DNA of 64,000 bases, from assembly GCA_002900995.3 (NCBI GenBank), contig CM035305.1, positions 2,340,467-2,404,466 of the forward strand, written 5' to 3'. Positions 22,254 through 33,513 of this stretch are shown here, in pieces. The notes beneath the pieces are model-generated. The model made no database searches and was not told the DNA's origin. It saw only the letters and a list, made by a program, of their open reading frames with translations. The DNA comes from Ganoderma boninense (lineage: Eukaryota; Basidiomycota; Agaricomycetes; Polyporales; Polyporaceae). The translations under genes were made by a program, and so were the position numbers. Each line of letters begins with the position of its first letter. Position 1 is the first letter of the stretch.

Positions 22254-23582
22254 TCATGTTCCTGCCCCATGGTGTTCGTGGTTACCGTCCAGCTGCGGTC
22301 CTCCCATCCCCACTCCTCCATGCAGACCGTCCATTCCGGCGGCAGCTGCAGCTGCCAGGCTGCTTCCTATAGGGCTCTCCAGGTATAGCCGAATGAGAAC
22401 GCTCTCCAACGCAGCCACAGACGGTGCCGGGAACTCGAATGACCGCGCGTGATCCCGGACGCTTTGGAAGAGTACCCCCATCCTGTCCCACCGCTCCTGC
22501 GATGCCTCAACTCCGGTCTGCTGCATCGGCGCCATGGAAGGCAGAGGGGCGAGCATCGCGATGGTCGATTGAAACGTCTGCTGCGGATCAGCCATTGGGG
22601 GTGGCGGCGGCGGAGCCTGTTGCACCACCATCTGGGGAGCGGACGAGGGTCCTGCCACGGCATTCTGCGCATCGTCGAGGAAGTGCACGGACTGTGGGCT
22701 CGCCGACGACTGTTCGGGAACTTCAACCTGCTGGCGGTCTTTACGTGGTCTTCCCCGAGGTCGGTCGGCAGCAGCACGCGCATCCATCTCCGCCTGCGCC
22801 TTTCGCCCACGCTTTGTAAAGGGAAGATTGGGAGGCCCAATCTCGTGCGAGTGGTCCGCGACGTCTGCCGGAGTTGTGAGGATCGCTGCTGGGAGGGAAC
22901 AGACCACGCAGGCGTGGCTAATGCGACTCACAGCATGCGCGGACCTCCTCCGTCCCAAAGTACGTCTTGTAGCTGATCGACGCCGGACAGCCTATCCCCT
23001 CAAGCTACCTAGACGTCATCAGTCGCCGCTCTCTCCTAGCAACAACGACGGCGAAGAACAGGGCGAACTGTGCCACACGCACGCGCATGTGCATGTGCAC
23101 CCCGGCCGGCCGTTCTGACGAACCTTTCTGCTGGGCACCTTCCTGACCCTGTCCGGGTACTTCTTCACGTACTTCTTCCTCCCGCCGCGCGAGTGCCGGC
23201 CGCACACGAGCTTGGTGTGCTCCTTGAACCGCGGGGGTACCGCCTTGGACGCGTGCGTGTCGCCCTTGACGAATTCGACCATCTTCTCCTCCTCCTCGCG
23301 CTGGCGCCATGCCTCGAACGCGTCCATGTTCTCAAAAACGAGCGTGTACCGGTCGTCCGCATCGCCCGATCCGTACAGGCCCTTCCGTGGGTTCTCAGTG
23401 TAGTGCGTGGCTGACGAGGGGGACTGCACGCGCGTTCCCGGGTCGCTGGACAGCTGAGCGAAAGGAGGCGAGAGCGACGACGACTGGCCCGCCGCGGACA
23501 GGGCGGAGTGCGGTGGCGCGTCAAGCTCGGAGAACGTGTGTTGTGTGCCGGGCGGACCCAGCCTGAAGTTCTGAAAGCTCAT
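22254..23582 (-). CDS. FAR1/WRKY-GCM1-type zinc-finger protein with AT-hook
   Basis: Putative DNA-binding regulator. From MSFQNFRLGPPGTQHTF at 23582 the first exon contains a FAR1-like segment (FENMDAFEAWRQREEEE) and KLVCGRHSRGGRKKYVKK. It is spliced at PSRK to LEGIGCPASISYKTYF, then after C/Y to VADHSHEIGPPNLPF. Together these give C...C...HxH spacing of the WRKY-GCM1 zinc-finger superfamily, also found in Mutator-type transposases. Directly after comes an AT-hook-like RPRGRPRKDR. The remaining ~150 residues are Pro/Gln/Ala-rich with one helical block (RWDRMGVLFQSVRDHARSFE). No DDE transposase domain follows, so it looks like a host regulator rather than an element. The open frame continues upstream to 23792, but MSFQ is the better start. 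Confidence 0.72.
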
Positions 23583-23959
23583 GCTGGGGATGGCAAGCGA
23601 GGATGGGGCCGGCGAGAAAGGAGGCCAGGAGATGAAGGGGCGGGACGACGAGCGATGTTGTGAGGCAGCAGGCACTTCGCACCGGTCGCGCCGGACGCCG
23701 GATGCATGGCCAACGCGTGGCTGTCCAATCCAGCCCGTGCACGACCCCCACAGCGCACACAACGGCCCGACCTGCAACGCGGCAAAGTCCACAAAAGAAA
23801 GTCCAGATGCAATGCATTAGAGCCCGAAGGCATAACTACGGGGTCCATATCCATGTGTGTGATAGCGATAAGAAGTACACGATGATCAGGCAAGTCCGAC
23901 AGTCGATGGTCGATAGCAGAACGGCTACTAGATGGTTATGCAGATGAAAGTGTGGCAAA
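23583..23959. other. Promoter of the zinc-finger gene and 3' flank of the PLC-like gene
   Basis: About 375 bp between two minus-strand genes. The zinc-finger frame remains open without stops to 23792, so a longer N terminus cannot be excluded. No other element was seen. Confidence 0.45.
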
Positions 23960-25581
23960 TCAGAACAAACTCAGCGCGCCCAGCACTACCCCGCCAGCAA
24001 CGGCGAGAGATCCGACAAGATGAGCGGGGAGGATGCGGAGGTCCACGGCTCCGTTTCGCGTGCTCGTGACGCTGGATCCGGATGACGAACTCGAACTAGA
24101 GCCTCCCGGTGTCGCGACCGGCGTGGCTGGACTGTACGTTACTCCGTTTGCAGTCGCAGCGACTTGGAAGACCGATCCGTTCCCATATTCATAGAACTGC
24201 GGTAGCGAATGTCAGATAGGCGAAAATGCTACGGCGGATTGAATGGGAGAAGCCTTACATCAACGAGCATGAAATTGGGGTTACGGCCATACTGAGTTGC
24301 ACATGTCTGCACCTGCTGTCCGAGGGAGCCGACCCCGCTGACAGCATTCGTGGTGTTCGCGTTTTCGGGATCCGGAGCTGGGAAAGTAGCAACGATCTTA
24401 TCCAAGAAATGGTTGATGAGATACATCTGGGTGCTAGTGTCCCCGTTCGTCCGGTTGACGTTGCAATCGAAGGTCGTGTCGGTGACATCGTACGCCGTCT
24501 CCCAGACATTCGTGAACTCTGGATGTCCATATCTCAGTAAAGAAATCCGAGATTCCGCAAATTAATTCTGCGTCGCCCTTTGGCACTGCCCACTCACCGT
24601 CAATAAGGTACGGTACCGCATTGAAGTCAGCGGTGGTGGACAAGAACACGACCAGACGCTTGCCGGAGTCGATGAGCGACCCAAGAGTTGGCCAGCCACT
24701 GGCAGCCAGCGACGCCGAGGTGGGCGCATACGCTAGTGTGTCTAGCCCAGCGGCCTTGAAGACGGCGTCGTATTCCGACGGTGCCACATTGTCCGAGTTG
24801 ACTATCAAGAGGGACACGACTAAGAACATAGCGCAGTCAGCTGTGACTCCAGCATCCTTACCCCGTTTCATGCTTACCGTCGTTGGGGTTGGCGTCCATC
24901 CATGTCTTCACTGCAATGCACTGTCAGCTCTGACGGCCCTGGCTTCCCGAGCGACTGTTCGGAGATACCTTCGGTAAGATAGTCCTTGAGCGAGCCGCCG
25001 TCTTGCAGAGACTAGAAAGACCACGTAGAAGTTACGTCAATCCAAGAGCACGCAGCAGCCTAAGGTCGGGTCCGAGCGGTACGCACGCAGCTCGTGTGGC
25101 ACAACTCGATCACACCGCTCTGGTTGTGCGCCTGGGACTGGAGCATCCGGACGCCGTCATTGAGCTGTTGGGTGACTGTTCGAAAAGAAACAAAGGATGT
25201 CGGCACACGAGAATGAGGTGTGGGCGACAGCGTGAGTACGCACTATTATAATCCTGGTTGACGAAGACTGCGGACACTCAAATTTAGCGGACGGCGATAG
25301 AGGGACAGAGAGAAGCGTGCGCCTCGAGACGTACGACTGTTTGTCCCAACAGCATACGAGTCGTGGGTACCGACAAAGGTGACATTACCAAAGCTCCGAT
25401 CGCAGAGCTGGAGGGATGGGCGGATTGATGAGCCGCAAGGAAGTCGAAAATCAAGGCGACGTACCTCTGCATGGCCATTGCACACAGTGGCCCTGCGTGT
25501 GGCAGAGAAGGCGTAGGAGCCCGGGAGGGAAGAAAGGAGAGACAGAACGACCGGCGTTACGAGCGGTTGCAGAAACCTCAT
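23960..25581 (-). CDS. Secreted PLC-like phosphodiesterase, probably GPI-anchored
   Basis: TIM-barrel protein of the PI-PLC X-like superfamily found in many fungi. The start MRFLQPLVTPVVLSLLSS is a clear signal peptide. The first catalytic His lies in VTFVGTHDSYAVG (about 25352-25390) and the probable second in GVIELCHTSC (about 25090-25120). Later exons carry SEYDAVFKAAGLDTLAY, GKRLVVFLSTTADF, DTTFDCNVNRTNGDT and MYLINHFLDKIVATFPAPD. The C terminus has a Ser-rich stretch, then the hydrophobic tail LVGSLAVAGGVVLGALSLF directly before the TGA (23960-23962), which fits a GPI signal. There are at least seven introns. Like its relatives it lacks the calcium-binding residues of eukaryotic PLCs; its substrate is unknown. 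Confidence 0.85.
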
Positions 25582-25930
25582 TTCCGTAGTTGTGTGGGCG
25601 CGCGAGCAGGCGTGACGGTGGACTGAGCAGAGGGCGCGGAATAAAGAGCGTGAAGAGGTCAGAAAGAGGCACGAGGAGAGAATGGGATAGCGCAAAAGAC
25701 AAAGCAAGGGTGCTGGCGACGAGAGGATGGAGAACGGTCGTCGGTTGGAGTCGCCGTGCCACTGCCGCTGCTCGCCTGCCCAAGGCGATCCCCGCAGCCA
25801 CGTGCTTTACCTGCTGCGACACCGCCGCAGTCGATTCAGATCTCCCAAAATAGCAATCCCCGCCCTACCTAAACTGCGCCGCGACCATCTTCCCCATCGC
25901 CAGCCTCTCTCCAGCCTCTGCCTTTCGACA
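25582..25930. other. Divergent upstream region
   Basis: About 350 bp between the PLC-like start and a candidate small plus-strand ORF. The right end has a CT-rich leader-like run (about 25880-25925). No TATA box was seen. Confidence 0.4.
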
Positions 25931-26095
25931 ATGTCTCTCAACGACCAAGAACATCAGTCGTTGGACACAGTTGTGCGTTTTGTGGCGGGAGAGCGCAGCG
26001 GACAGGCCACGCAGGAGGACGCACGACAACCCTTCGATAGCCGGCTGTGCCATGTTCGAACCAACGCTTTCACTAGCGACCGGTCGGATTTTTGA
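25931..26095 (+). CDS. Candidate small ORF, 54 residues, unrecognised
   Basis: An ATG in good context after a pyrimidine-rich leader (ctctctccagcctctgcc, about 25904-25921) opens a frame beginning MSLNDQEHQSLDTVVRF and ending TSDRSDF. The leader resembles those of real genes here, but the peptide has no known domain. It may be only the first exon of a gene whose continuation I could not trace. Chance is a fair alternative. Confidence 0.3.
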   Translation: MSLNDQEHQSLDTVVRFVAGERSGQATQEDARQPFDSRLCHVRTNAFTSDRSDF

Positions 26096-28290
26096 CTTAT
26101 CCGCACCAAACTCCCCGCTTCATGGAGCAGCACAGCTGCCGTTCTAGGTCACTGAGCCACTCGCCGGCTCGAAGGTTGGAACATTTGTGATGCGGGTATC
26201 AGGGGCGCCCGAGCGCATGTTCTGTCTCCGAGTCTGTGTTGGAATCGTCAACAGACACATTGGCTCGATTTGGTGACTGGGTCCCAACTGGGTCGTCCCT
26301 TTGCAGGTCAAAGTGCGTGGGGATACTTACCATCAATGTCAGTCTGCTGTCCTCGTTTTCCTCCGTCGCACTTGGCAGCTTCGGTCCGAGCCAATGTTGC
26401 ATGATCGTTGATCATTAAATGTCTGTGCAGTTGCACCGCTCAGGCAGCTGTAGCCTGTAGGAATGATATGTGATAGAGAAACGAGATTGCAAGCAGATCC
26501 CGCTGCTGCGCATGAATGGCACTGGTTTCGGGGTGCTTCGGGGTGCTCTCTGTCTTAGAGTCCTGGCTACGCCACGCGGCTTGGCATCCAACATTTAGAA
26601 AGGAAGTTGCCGCCGCAATGTATGGAAACCAGCAAGTACTAGTTGGCGAATAGGGCATCTCCATCTTTGGTTGCTCGCAGATACAGTAGCTGAGTCGGCA
26701 GTGAAAACCCCAAACTTTGTGGAAGGTGACCGGTGAGCTAAACATGTACAGGTGGCTGGGACACTTTGGGAGCGGTGGCAAGTGGTCGAAAAGCTCAACG
26801 CAGACGGTTTGGAGCACCTTGGGAGCGCGCGTCCCTGATCGGCCTCCGTTACCAACATATGTGTAAGTGAGTTTGCACGCACAGTAAATGAGCATGATTC
26901 TGTTCACGACATAGGTTTGCAGCCCTCACGACGAGCGCGTTGCGGGTCAGGCACGCACGTTTGGCTGTCAGCACCCCTCGCAACGTTGACATCTCGCCGC
27001 GAGGTCAGGAGAAGTCAGACTGCGGGAGCCTCAAGGTCTTAAAACAGGGGATGGCTGCGCCCAAGAACATACCGGACATGTGTCAATGGTAACTTTGGTG
27101 AACCAACGATTCGAGCCTTGCAGCGGATTTGTTGATCATTATAGCCTCACCGGAGGGTTCTGGGCTGTGGACGGCAGTGAGTGTTCCTTGTGCACCGGAG
27201 GAATGGGCGCACACGAGGGATTCAACGAAGGACGATGGGTTTACGAAACGGCCGGCACACAGCCCCGGCGCGGCGCTGGGTGGACGGATGATTGTTTGAG
27301 AAGCCGGGCTGTTTACGTATTGAAGCAGATTGAAGCTGGCCACAGCGCGCGAAGTCGAAGGAAGGAGGGCCTCGCGTGTGGTTCGGAGCGGGGTTTCGAG
27401 TGGGCGGAATTGAGACTGAGCTCGGGCGAGCGGTTTCGTTCCGGTGGGGGGCTTCGCGATGGACACACATCTCGAGTCGAGGAGGCGCAACGGGGCCATG
27501 ATGTAAGCATGTGGAGCATATGAAAACTTTTTCCGCAGAATCTGCGCGATAAAGGACGTCTGCCGAGTGAGCGGATTGGTTGAACGAGCGGAACGGGAGA
27601 TGTGCACAAGCCCTGGCCCCCGCCCATTCCGACCCCGCCACTCGTCGGACGTGCGGAGTGACGGCCAAAATCCAAGGCCGTCCGTCCGCCGCAATGATTG
27701 AAGAAGCCATGCAGACGGTGATGATGCGCGCTGAATGGACATGATTCGTGCAGACAGCAGCGGTGTGCGTAGAATGTGGATATTGATAGGGTGCAGCGAA
27801 GGATGGTCCAAGGGGCGACCCTGAGTGCAGACCGACAACCCCATGGCGGCTGCCTGCAACCCAGAAAATTTGGGTGGCACAAGGACGACTTGGGGAGGGA
27901 AGGTGAAGCGACTTAGCATTGTGAACTGGGTTGTTTCGCTAAGAGGACGTCTGCCACGCGACGGCGGGGTCGAGGGATAGTTAGCGTGAGGGAGACGTCG
28001 GATGACTTACCGACCCTTACCAACCGCCGACAATCTGAATCGCCCAGGGCGTTATCGATCGTAACCATCCACTCAATCTCGACTTATCGTATATCTTTCG
28101 CACTCCGCCACGGTCCCCCGTTCCGGCAGCACCGGCTATCTAAGCATGTTCGAGCGGAGCACCAAAATTTGGGGGCCGACGAAATCAGGCGTGCCATCGC
28201 GAGGCAAAAGTCAGGATATATGATTGGCCGAGAAAGGGAAGATTGTGTCACAAAGTCCGAGGGAGGACTGAGGGCGTCCTCGCCCCGTTG
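26096..28290. other. Gene-poor region of about 2.2 kb
   Basis: No recognisable gene. Three minus-strand frames overlap at 27083-27919 (longest 278 codons), and another lies at 26440-26907. None shows a domain, signal peptide or intron pattern that improves it. No repeat, tRNA or mobile element was recognised. The region may be regulatory or hold fast-evolving orphan or non-coding transcripts. Confidence 0.4.
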
Positions 28291-28291
28291 G

Positions 28292-28298
28292 ATATAAA
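28292..28298 (+). promoter_or_regulatory. TATA box of the small CBM-like gene
   Basis: ATATAAA within gatataaacc lies about 120 bp before the ATG at 28415. It is followed by a long C/T-rich leader (about 28345-28400). The spacing fits a transcription start near 28325. Confidence 0.55.
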
Positions 28299-28414
28299 CC
28301 ACTTCCACTTGTCCATCCCGCTCCTTTTCTGCACCGACTGCCTGTATACCATCCTCCCTCTCCCTCCTTCCCCCCTCTTCCAATCCCGGCCCTTCTCCAC
28401 CATCTTTTTCCATC

Positions 28415-28745
28415 ATGCCCGGCCTTGTCGCAGACGCCACCCGCGTATGGGAGCTCAACCTCTACTGGCCATTGCATGCCCAATGCGGCGTCTGGGACCC
28501 TAAGGGAAAGGGCGTCGATGTATGGGAGTGTATCCGTCCCCGTGAGTCTTCATCCATGCTCCCCATGCCCCACATCCGCCTCACACCCCGCTGTGCTTCA
28601 GATCACTCTACCCCCGGCACACAGGTATGTGACCTCACACCCCGTTTCACTCCGTCTCGCATTCCGGGCTCTGCCCTGACACACTCTCCCCTCTTCCTCT
28701 CAGCCCCCAAACAACCTCTACTGGCGATACGTTGCGCGTAGATGA
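28415..28745 (+). CDS. Small CBM5/12-like protein
   Basis: Three exons joined at CGTCCCC/AT and CAG/CCC give about 63 residues, ending NNLYWRYVARR and TGA at 28743-28745. The core WECIRPHHSTPGTQPP, followed by NNLYW, matches the carbohydrate-binding module 5/12 pattern (Y/W-x-C-x-x-x-H-x-S...PP...W). Such modules bind chitin or glucans with exposed aromatics. There is no signal peptide and no catalytic domain, so this is a free-standing mini-module that would stay inside the cell or leave by another route. A TATA box and strong CT leader suggest regulated, possibly high expression. The two small downstream exons make the model reasonable but unproven. Confidence 0.55.
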
Positions 28746-30414
28746 GGCCTACCCGTCTCCACGCAATGGTGTCTTCGCGTCTGCGATCCACCTCCGGTCA
28801 GGGACCGACCCTATGCTCGCCAGGAGCCCCACCTGTCTAGTCCGTTCTTCGCGAGCGTACACCCAAGAAGCACACCCTTCCTCATTACTCGGGCGCCGGC
28901 TGCTCTTCCATTCGAGCGCCCCTCCACCCTCATCGCGCTCCCCACCGTCGCCGTTCACCTCGCGGATCGCTCAATACCCCACAAGCAAGGCGCCTCCCTT
29001 GCCTGAGGCACTCCGGCCCATGGCCCGAAGCCAAGTGGAGTTCGACGTCGCTCCCTTCTCGCGAAGCACGCGAGGGAACGCTGGGACGCGGCGGTGTCAG
29101 TTCGGTGCTGTGCACTCGCTACCGGGGTTCCTTTTTTCTCGCATCTCCATCCGCATCGTTCGCCTCATCGTCCCCTACGTACTCTGGTCGTATTTCTTGG
29201 TTTGGTTTGGGCTCGCACTCTTCGGAGTAGGTCGTCTTCTGGTCGGGGGAATTGCACCCTTTGTTCTTATGGCTCTTCTCTTCTCTTTATCGTCCGTGGC
29301 AGTGTGCACGCGGATGCCCTGCCCGACGCCGCGCTGCTGTTTTTCGCTCCTGTCTCGCGCTCGGAATCGCTGTCTGTCATAATGTCCCTCCTGACTCTCA
29401 TCTCATCATCTCATTTATCTCAGTGTATCTGTGCTGTCCCATCCTAGCTATCATCCGTAGTAGATAGAGTACACCCACCCGTATGTCAGTACCCTGATAT
29501 TGTACCCGCATAATACCAGACCATGACGCAACGTCTTGCCGGGCGAGTGATGGCCGCAGGGCTCGGTTGGACGCGCGACGCGTGCTGTCTGCGAAGGGGT
29601 TCTTTTGACGTCATGAGCAGTGAGCGGGAAGGACGCCATGAGAACTCGCGGAACAGAAGAGAAGGCACGACCCGCGAACATGGATACGGGCCACCGCTTA
29701 GCGCCTTTCCACTCGTGGGATCTCGTCAGTCTGGTCATCCGCCCTGCGTTCTCGGCCCCCTCCCCCGCCTAACCCCCGCCTACATCATTCTGCTCCCCTT
29801 CGGAACCCTCGTGCGAGCGCATCGTCCACTCACGATCGTGCACCACCCAGCCACCCACGCCTGCGAGCAAAGATTCAGACGCTGTCGGGCCGCGCGTGCG
29901 TCATCGCCATCGCTGATATAGCCGCCCGGAGGTGGTGGCAGCTGCGCATGCCTGCCCAGTGCTGCTTCGCTTCGTGCGGGCATCCCGTGTGCTGTGCTCT
30001 GAGCGAGAAGCGAACGAGGTTTGCACCCCCAACGTCTTCCCTGTGCACAGACATCATCCAGCCTCGAGAACGCGCATTCCATCGAACCATCGGAAATCTT
30101 CGAGATCTCGCCCCCCGCGACCCGTGACAGCTCCTCCGCCTGGCGGCTTCGCGCATTCAATGGGATTCGCGTGGGACGTGCGCGGTCGAGGCAGGTGGGA
30201 GCGCACGCACAGAACACAGATAGATGAATTGCGGGTTCGTGATATTGCGTGAAAGACGTAAAATGTGCATTTGCGCGATCGCCGGAGGATGAGAATACAA
30301 CAGTGGGACGACAGAGGACGCTAACAAAGACAAGGGCGGCTGATAACACAAGTACAGTGGGACATGGGACACATTGGCACATCGATCGACTTCTGCACTC
30401 GTTCAACTTCCCTT
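28746..30414. other. Convergent gene-poor region
   Basis: About 1.7 kb between the small CBM-like gene and the 3' end of EF2. A plus-strand 216-codon frame (28732-29382) and a minus-strand 233-codon frame (29780-30481) are open but low-complexity (Ser/Arg/Pro) with no domain. The latter runs into the final EF2 intron and exon in another frame. I regard both as chance. No RNA gene was recognised. Confidence 0.45.
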
Positions 30415-33400
30415 CTAGAGCTTGTCGTAGTAAGTGTCCAAAGGAGGGATTTCGGGCTAGACGGTGACGGTCAGTAGGCACCCAAACGTCCAGCGACTGA
30501 AGGTCACGACGAACCTTGAGACCCTTGCGGATACGGATGTTCTTGACCAGCTCCTCGAGTTTGCTGCCCTTCTCGAGTGGTGCTATGATCCCCGCTTGTC
30601 AGCACACGGGCACAAAATCTAGGAAGCACCGAAACAACTCACAGCCGTTCATCATCTCCCAGTGGTCCAGGACGGACTGAGGGAACGCCTGACCACCAGT
30701 CTGCGAACGAAGCTCGCCGTTGAAGCCGAAAGACTCCATGACGGGGAGGTACGCCTTGACAGTGAACATAGGCGTGCCAACACGCTGCTCCTCACTGAAG
30801 ACCTGACCACGACGCTTGTTGAGCACCGAGTAGATACCGCCGATCGCGTTCTCGGGACACTGGATCTCGACTGAATGAAGGATCAGAAGTCAGAAGCCTG
30901 TCAATTAAGAAGGGACATAGCAGTGATGGAGCACGTACCGAGGTAGATGGGCTCCTGGAGGGTAGGCTCGGCAAGCAAGCACGCGGCGTATGTAACACGA
31001 CGGCAGGTCGGGATGATCTGTCCACCACCACGGTGAATGGCATCGGTGTGAAGCTGTCATAGGACAAGGGATTAGCCTCAACACACTCTGTGGATTCTCC
31101 CGCGAGACTTACCGTCACATCGAGGACGTTCACACGGACACCACGCATGTTCTCCTCACAGAGGACACCCTCCTTCGTGGCCCACTGGAATGCGGCCACA
31201 CACGAATCCTTGATTTCGTTGAGGTACTGCACACCCTTGGTGATATCGACGAGGACGTTGGGACCAGTCGTGTCGGGGCCGAAGCACCAGATCTTACGAG
31301 CGTCGGTGACATCCCAACCGAACTCGTCGGCGAGGATACGCGCGCGGACCTTGTAGTCGTCGCGGGCCTTGACCTTACCAGCCTCGATGGCAAGGGTAAG
31401 CTCCTCGTCGATCGGTTGTGCCTTAGCGTAGAGACGGTTGTGCTTGTTCTGCGACTTTGATAGCGCGACAATTGACGACTCGGCTTTGACGGTCTCACGG
31501 TAGCCGACGACGGGGTCAGAGATCTTGAGCGGGACACCAGCGTGGTCCTCTTGGAGATCCTATAGCGAGCGGCTTCAGTACAACGCCCATTCACGGGAAT
31601 AGGAACCATCAGGAAGCATGATGCATACCTTCAAACAAATCTCCAAGTGAAGCTCACCGGCACCGGCAACGATGTGCTCACCGGATTCTGAGATCCAGGC
31701 CTGCACGCACGGGTCGGATTTTGACAGACGCTTGAGACCTTCGACGAGCTTGGGGAGATCCGCAGCGTTCTTGACCTCGACAGCGACCTGGACGACGGGG
31801 GACACGGAGAACTTCATGACCTTCATGTTGTGCGCCGTCTCCGAGGTAGTGAGAGTACCGCTCTTGAGCAGGAACTGATCGATACCGACGAGACCGATGA
31901 TGTTACCAGCAGGGCAATCCTCGATAGGCTCAACGTAACGGCCCATCATGAGCACTGTACGCTGAACCGACTTGACGTACAGGTCGTCCTTCTTGCCCGG
32001 GACGTAGTTGGGGCCTTGGATACGGATCTTGGGACCAGCACGCACAGTACCGGAGAAGACACGGCCAAAGGCGTAGAAACGACCCTTGTCAGAAGTCGGC
32101 ACCATCTTGGAGATGTAGCAGACGAGGGGACCGTTGGGATCGCAGTCCCGGATACCGATGGCGGACTCGTCGTCCATGGGACCCTCGTAGAGAGTCTCGA
32201 CACGATAGCGCTGCGCGGTAGCAGGGGAGGGCAGGTTGATGACAATCATCTCCAGGAGAGAGTCGCCAGCGGGGAGGAACTTCCTCATGACGACCTTGAG
32301 GAGAGCCTTGCCTTCGAGCTCACGCTCGTCCTGAGCGAGCTTGACATCGAGCTTCTCGCAGATCTTGGTAACGTCGTCCTTCTTGAAGTTCATAACGGCG
32401 TCGAAGACACGGAAGATGGGGTCGAGCACGAATTGGTTGAAGGCACGCTCGAGGGGCTTGCCGTCAGCGTCAGTGCCCTTTGTCGACCATTTCTTGGTCG
32501 CGGGGTTGAAGAAGTTGTCACCCCAGAGCTTGACCATCATCTTGTCCTTGTCCACACCGAACTTCTTGGCGTAGCGGGCAGCGAACTGGCGGAGGGTGAA
32601 ACCCCACCCGTGGAGACCGGAACCGAAGGCAACGGTACCCTTCTCGGGGTAGACCTGGACGTCACCAAGAGCGGAATCGTTGTAAGTGGAGATGATGACG
32701 TTCACGGACTCGATGGTACGCGAGAACGACTGGAAGAGGTCTTCCTTGGAAACTTGGAGCTCGAGAAGGGCACGATCAACCTTGTTGATGACGACGACGG
32801 GTTTGATCCGCTCGGTAAGGGCCTGACGGAGGACAGTCTCGGTCTGGACGCAGACACCCTCGATACAGTCGACGACGACAAGGGCACCATCGGTGACACG
32901 GAGAGCAGCCGTGACCTCCGAGGAGAAGTCAACGTGGCCGGGGGAATCGATCAAGTTGATCAAGAACTCGGTACCTGGAGAAGTAAGCAAAGATCAATCA
33001 GATCCATGAGGCAGGACGTTAGGTTGTGTGGGCGCACCCTCAGTCTTCTGCTTGATAGCAGAGACATCGTCCTTGTCGACCTCGAAGTACATGGAAATAC
33101 CGGTGGACTTGATGGTGATACCACGCTCCTTTTCGTCTTCTCTTGTGTCCGTAAACCGCATATCTCCAGCCTTCGCGCTCGCAATGATACCAGCCTTGGA
33201 GACGAGGGAGTCGGTAAGGGTGGACTTGCCGTGGTCGACTACATAGGAGAAGCGCCTTGCTTGTTAAGTGATGCCTCAGAGGCGTTAGAGAGATATGGAC
33301 ACACCATGAGCAATAACACTCATGTTACGGATGTTGGTGGGCTTGTCCATTAGGGCCCGAATCTGGTCTGGATTGGGGGGATCGTGAGCACGACACAGGC

Positions 33401-33513
33401 CAGCACAGAGCTCTGGGCTGTTGTATACGAACCGACGGTGAAGTTACTGGCAATGAAAAAAGTCCATGAGAATCGCGAGAGTCTATCTAAGCGAGAAAGA
33501 GCACTCACACCAT
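30415..33513 (-). CDS. EFT1/EFT2 (EF2): Translation elongation factor 2
   Basis: GTPase that translocates tRNA and mRNA on the 80S ribosome. The coding start is split over two micro-exons: ATGGT (33509-33513) and 14 nt (33433-33446). The third exon begins at 33367, giving [21 protein letters not shown]1 is AHVDHGKST, switch I has [15 protein letters not shown] (with the Thr phosphorylated by EF2 kinase in other species), G3 DSPGHVDF and G4 NKVD. Domain IV ends with [12 protein letters not shown], whose His becomes diphthamide. The C terminus [13 protein letters not shown] is completed by a last exon (30415-30453 region). About eight introns, clustered at both ends. Codon use is strongly biased, leaving a 507-codon stop-free frame on the opposite strand. 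Length, near 840 residues, is canonical. Confidence 0.97.

Noticed and set aside
22254..23582. Possible Mutator-type transposon at the FAR1-like gene
   Set aside because: No DDE catalytic core, no terminal inverted repeats and no target-site duplication were seen. The gene has normal introns and sits among housekeeping genes.
28732..29382. 216-codon plus-strand ORF with a hydrophobic stretch after the CBM-like gene
   Set aside because: It overlaps the stop of the upstream gene in another frame. The hydrophobic run (about 29130-29290) reads from a T-rich 3' region and has no family match.
29780..30481. 233-codon minus-strand ORF overlapping the EF2 end
   Set aside because: It reads the last EF2 intron and exon in the wrong frame. 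The correct splice gives the canonical [13 protein letters not shown] end of EF2.
31830..33353. 507-codon plus-strand ORF, the longest in the window
   Set aside because: It is exactly antisense to EF2. Strong codon bias (RNY-type codons) in this highly expressed gene removes antisense stops, and the translated peptide is a low-complexity Asp/Glu/Leu/Val mixture with no domain.
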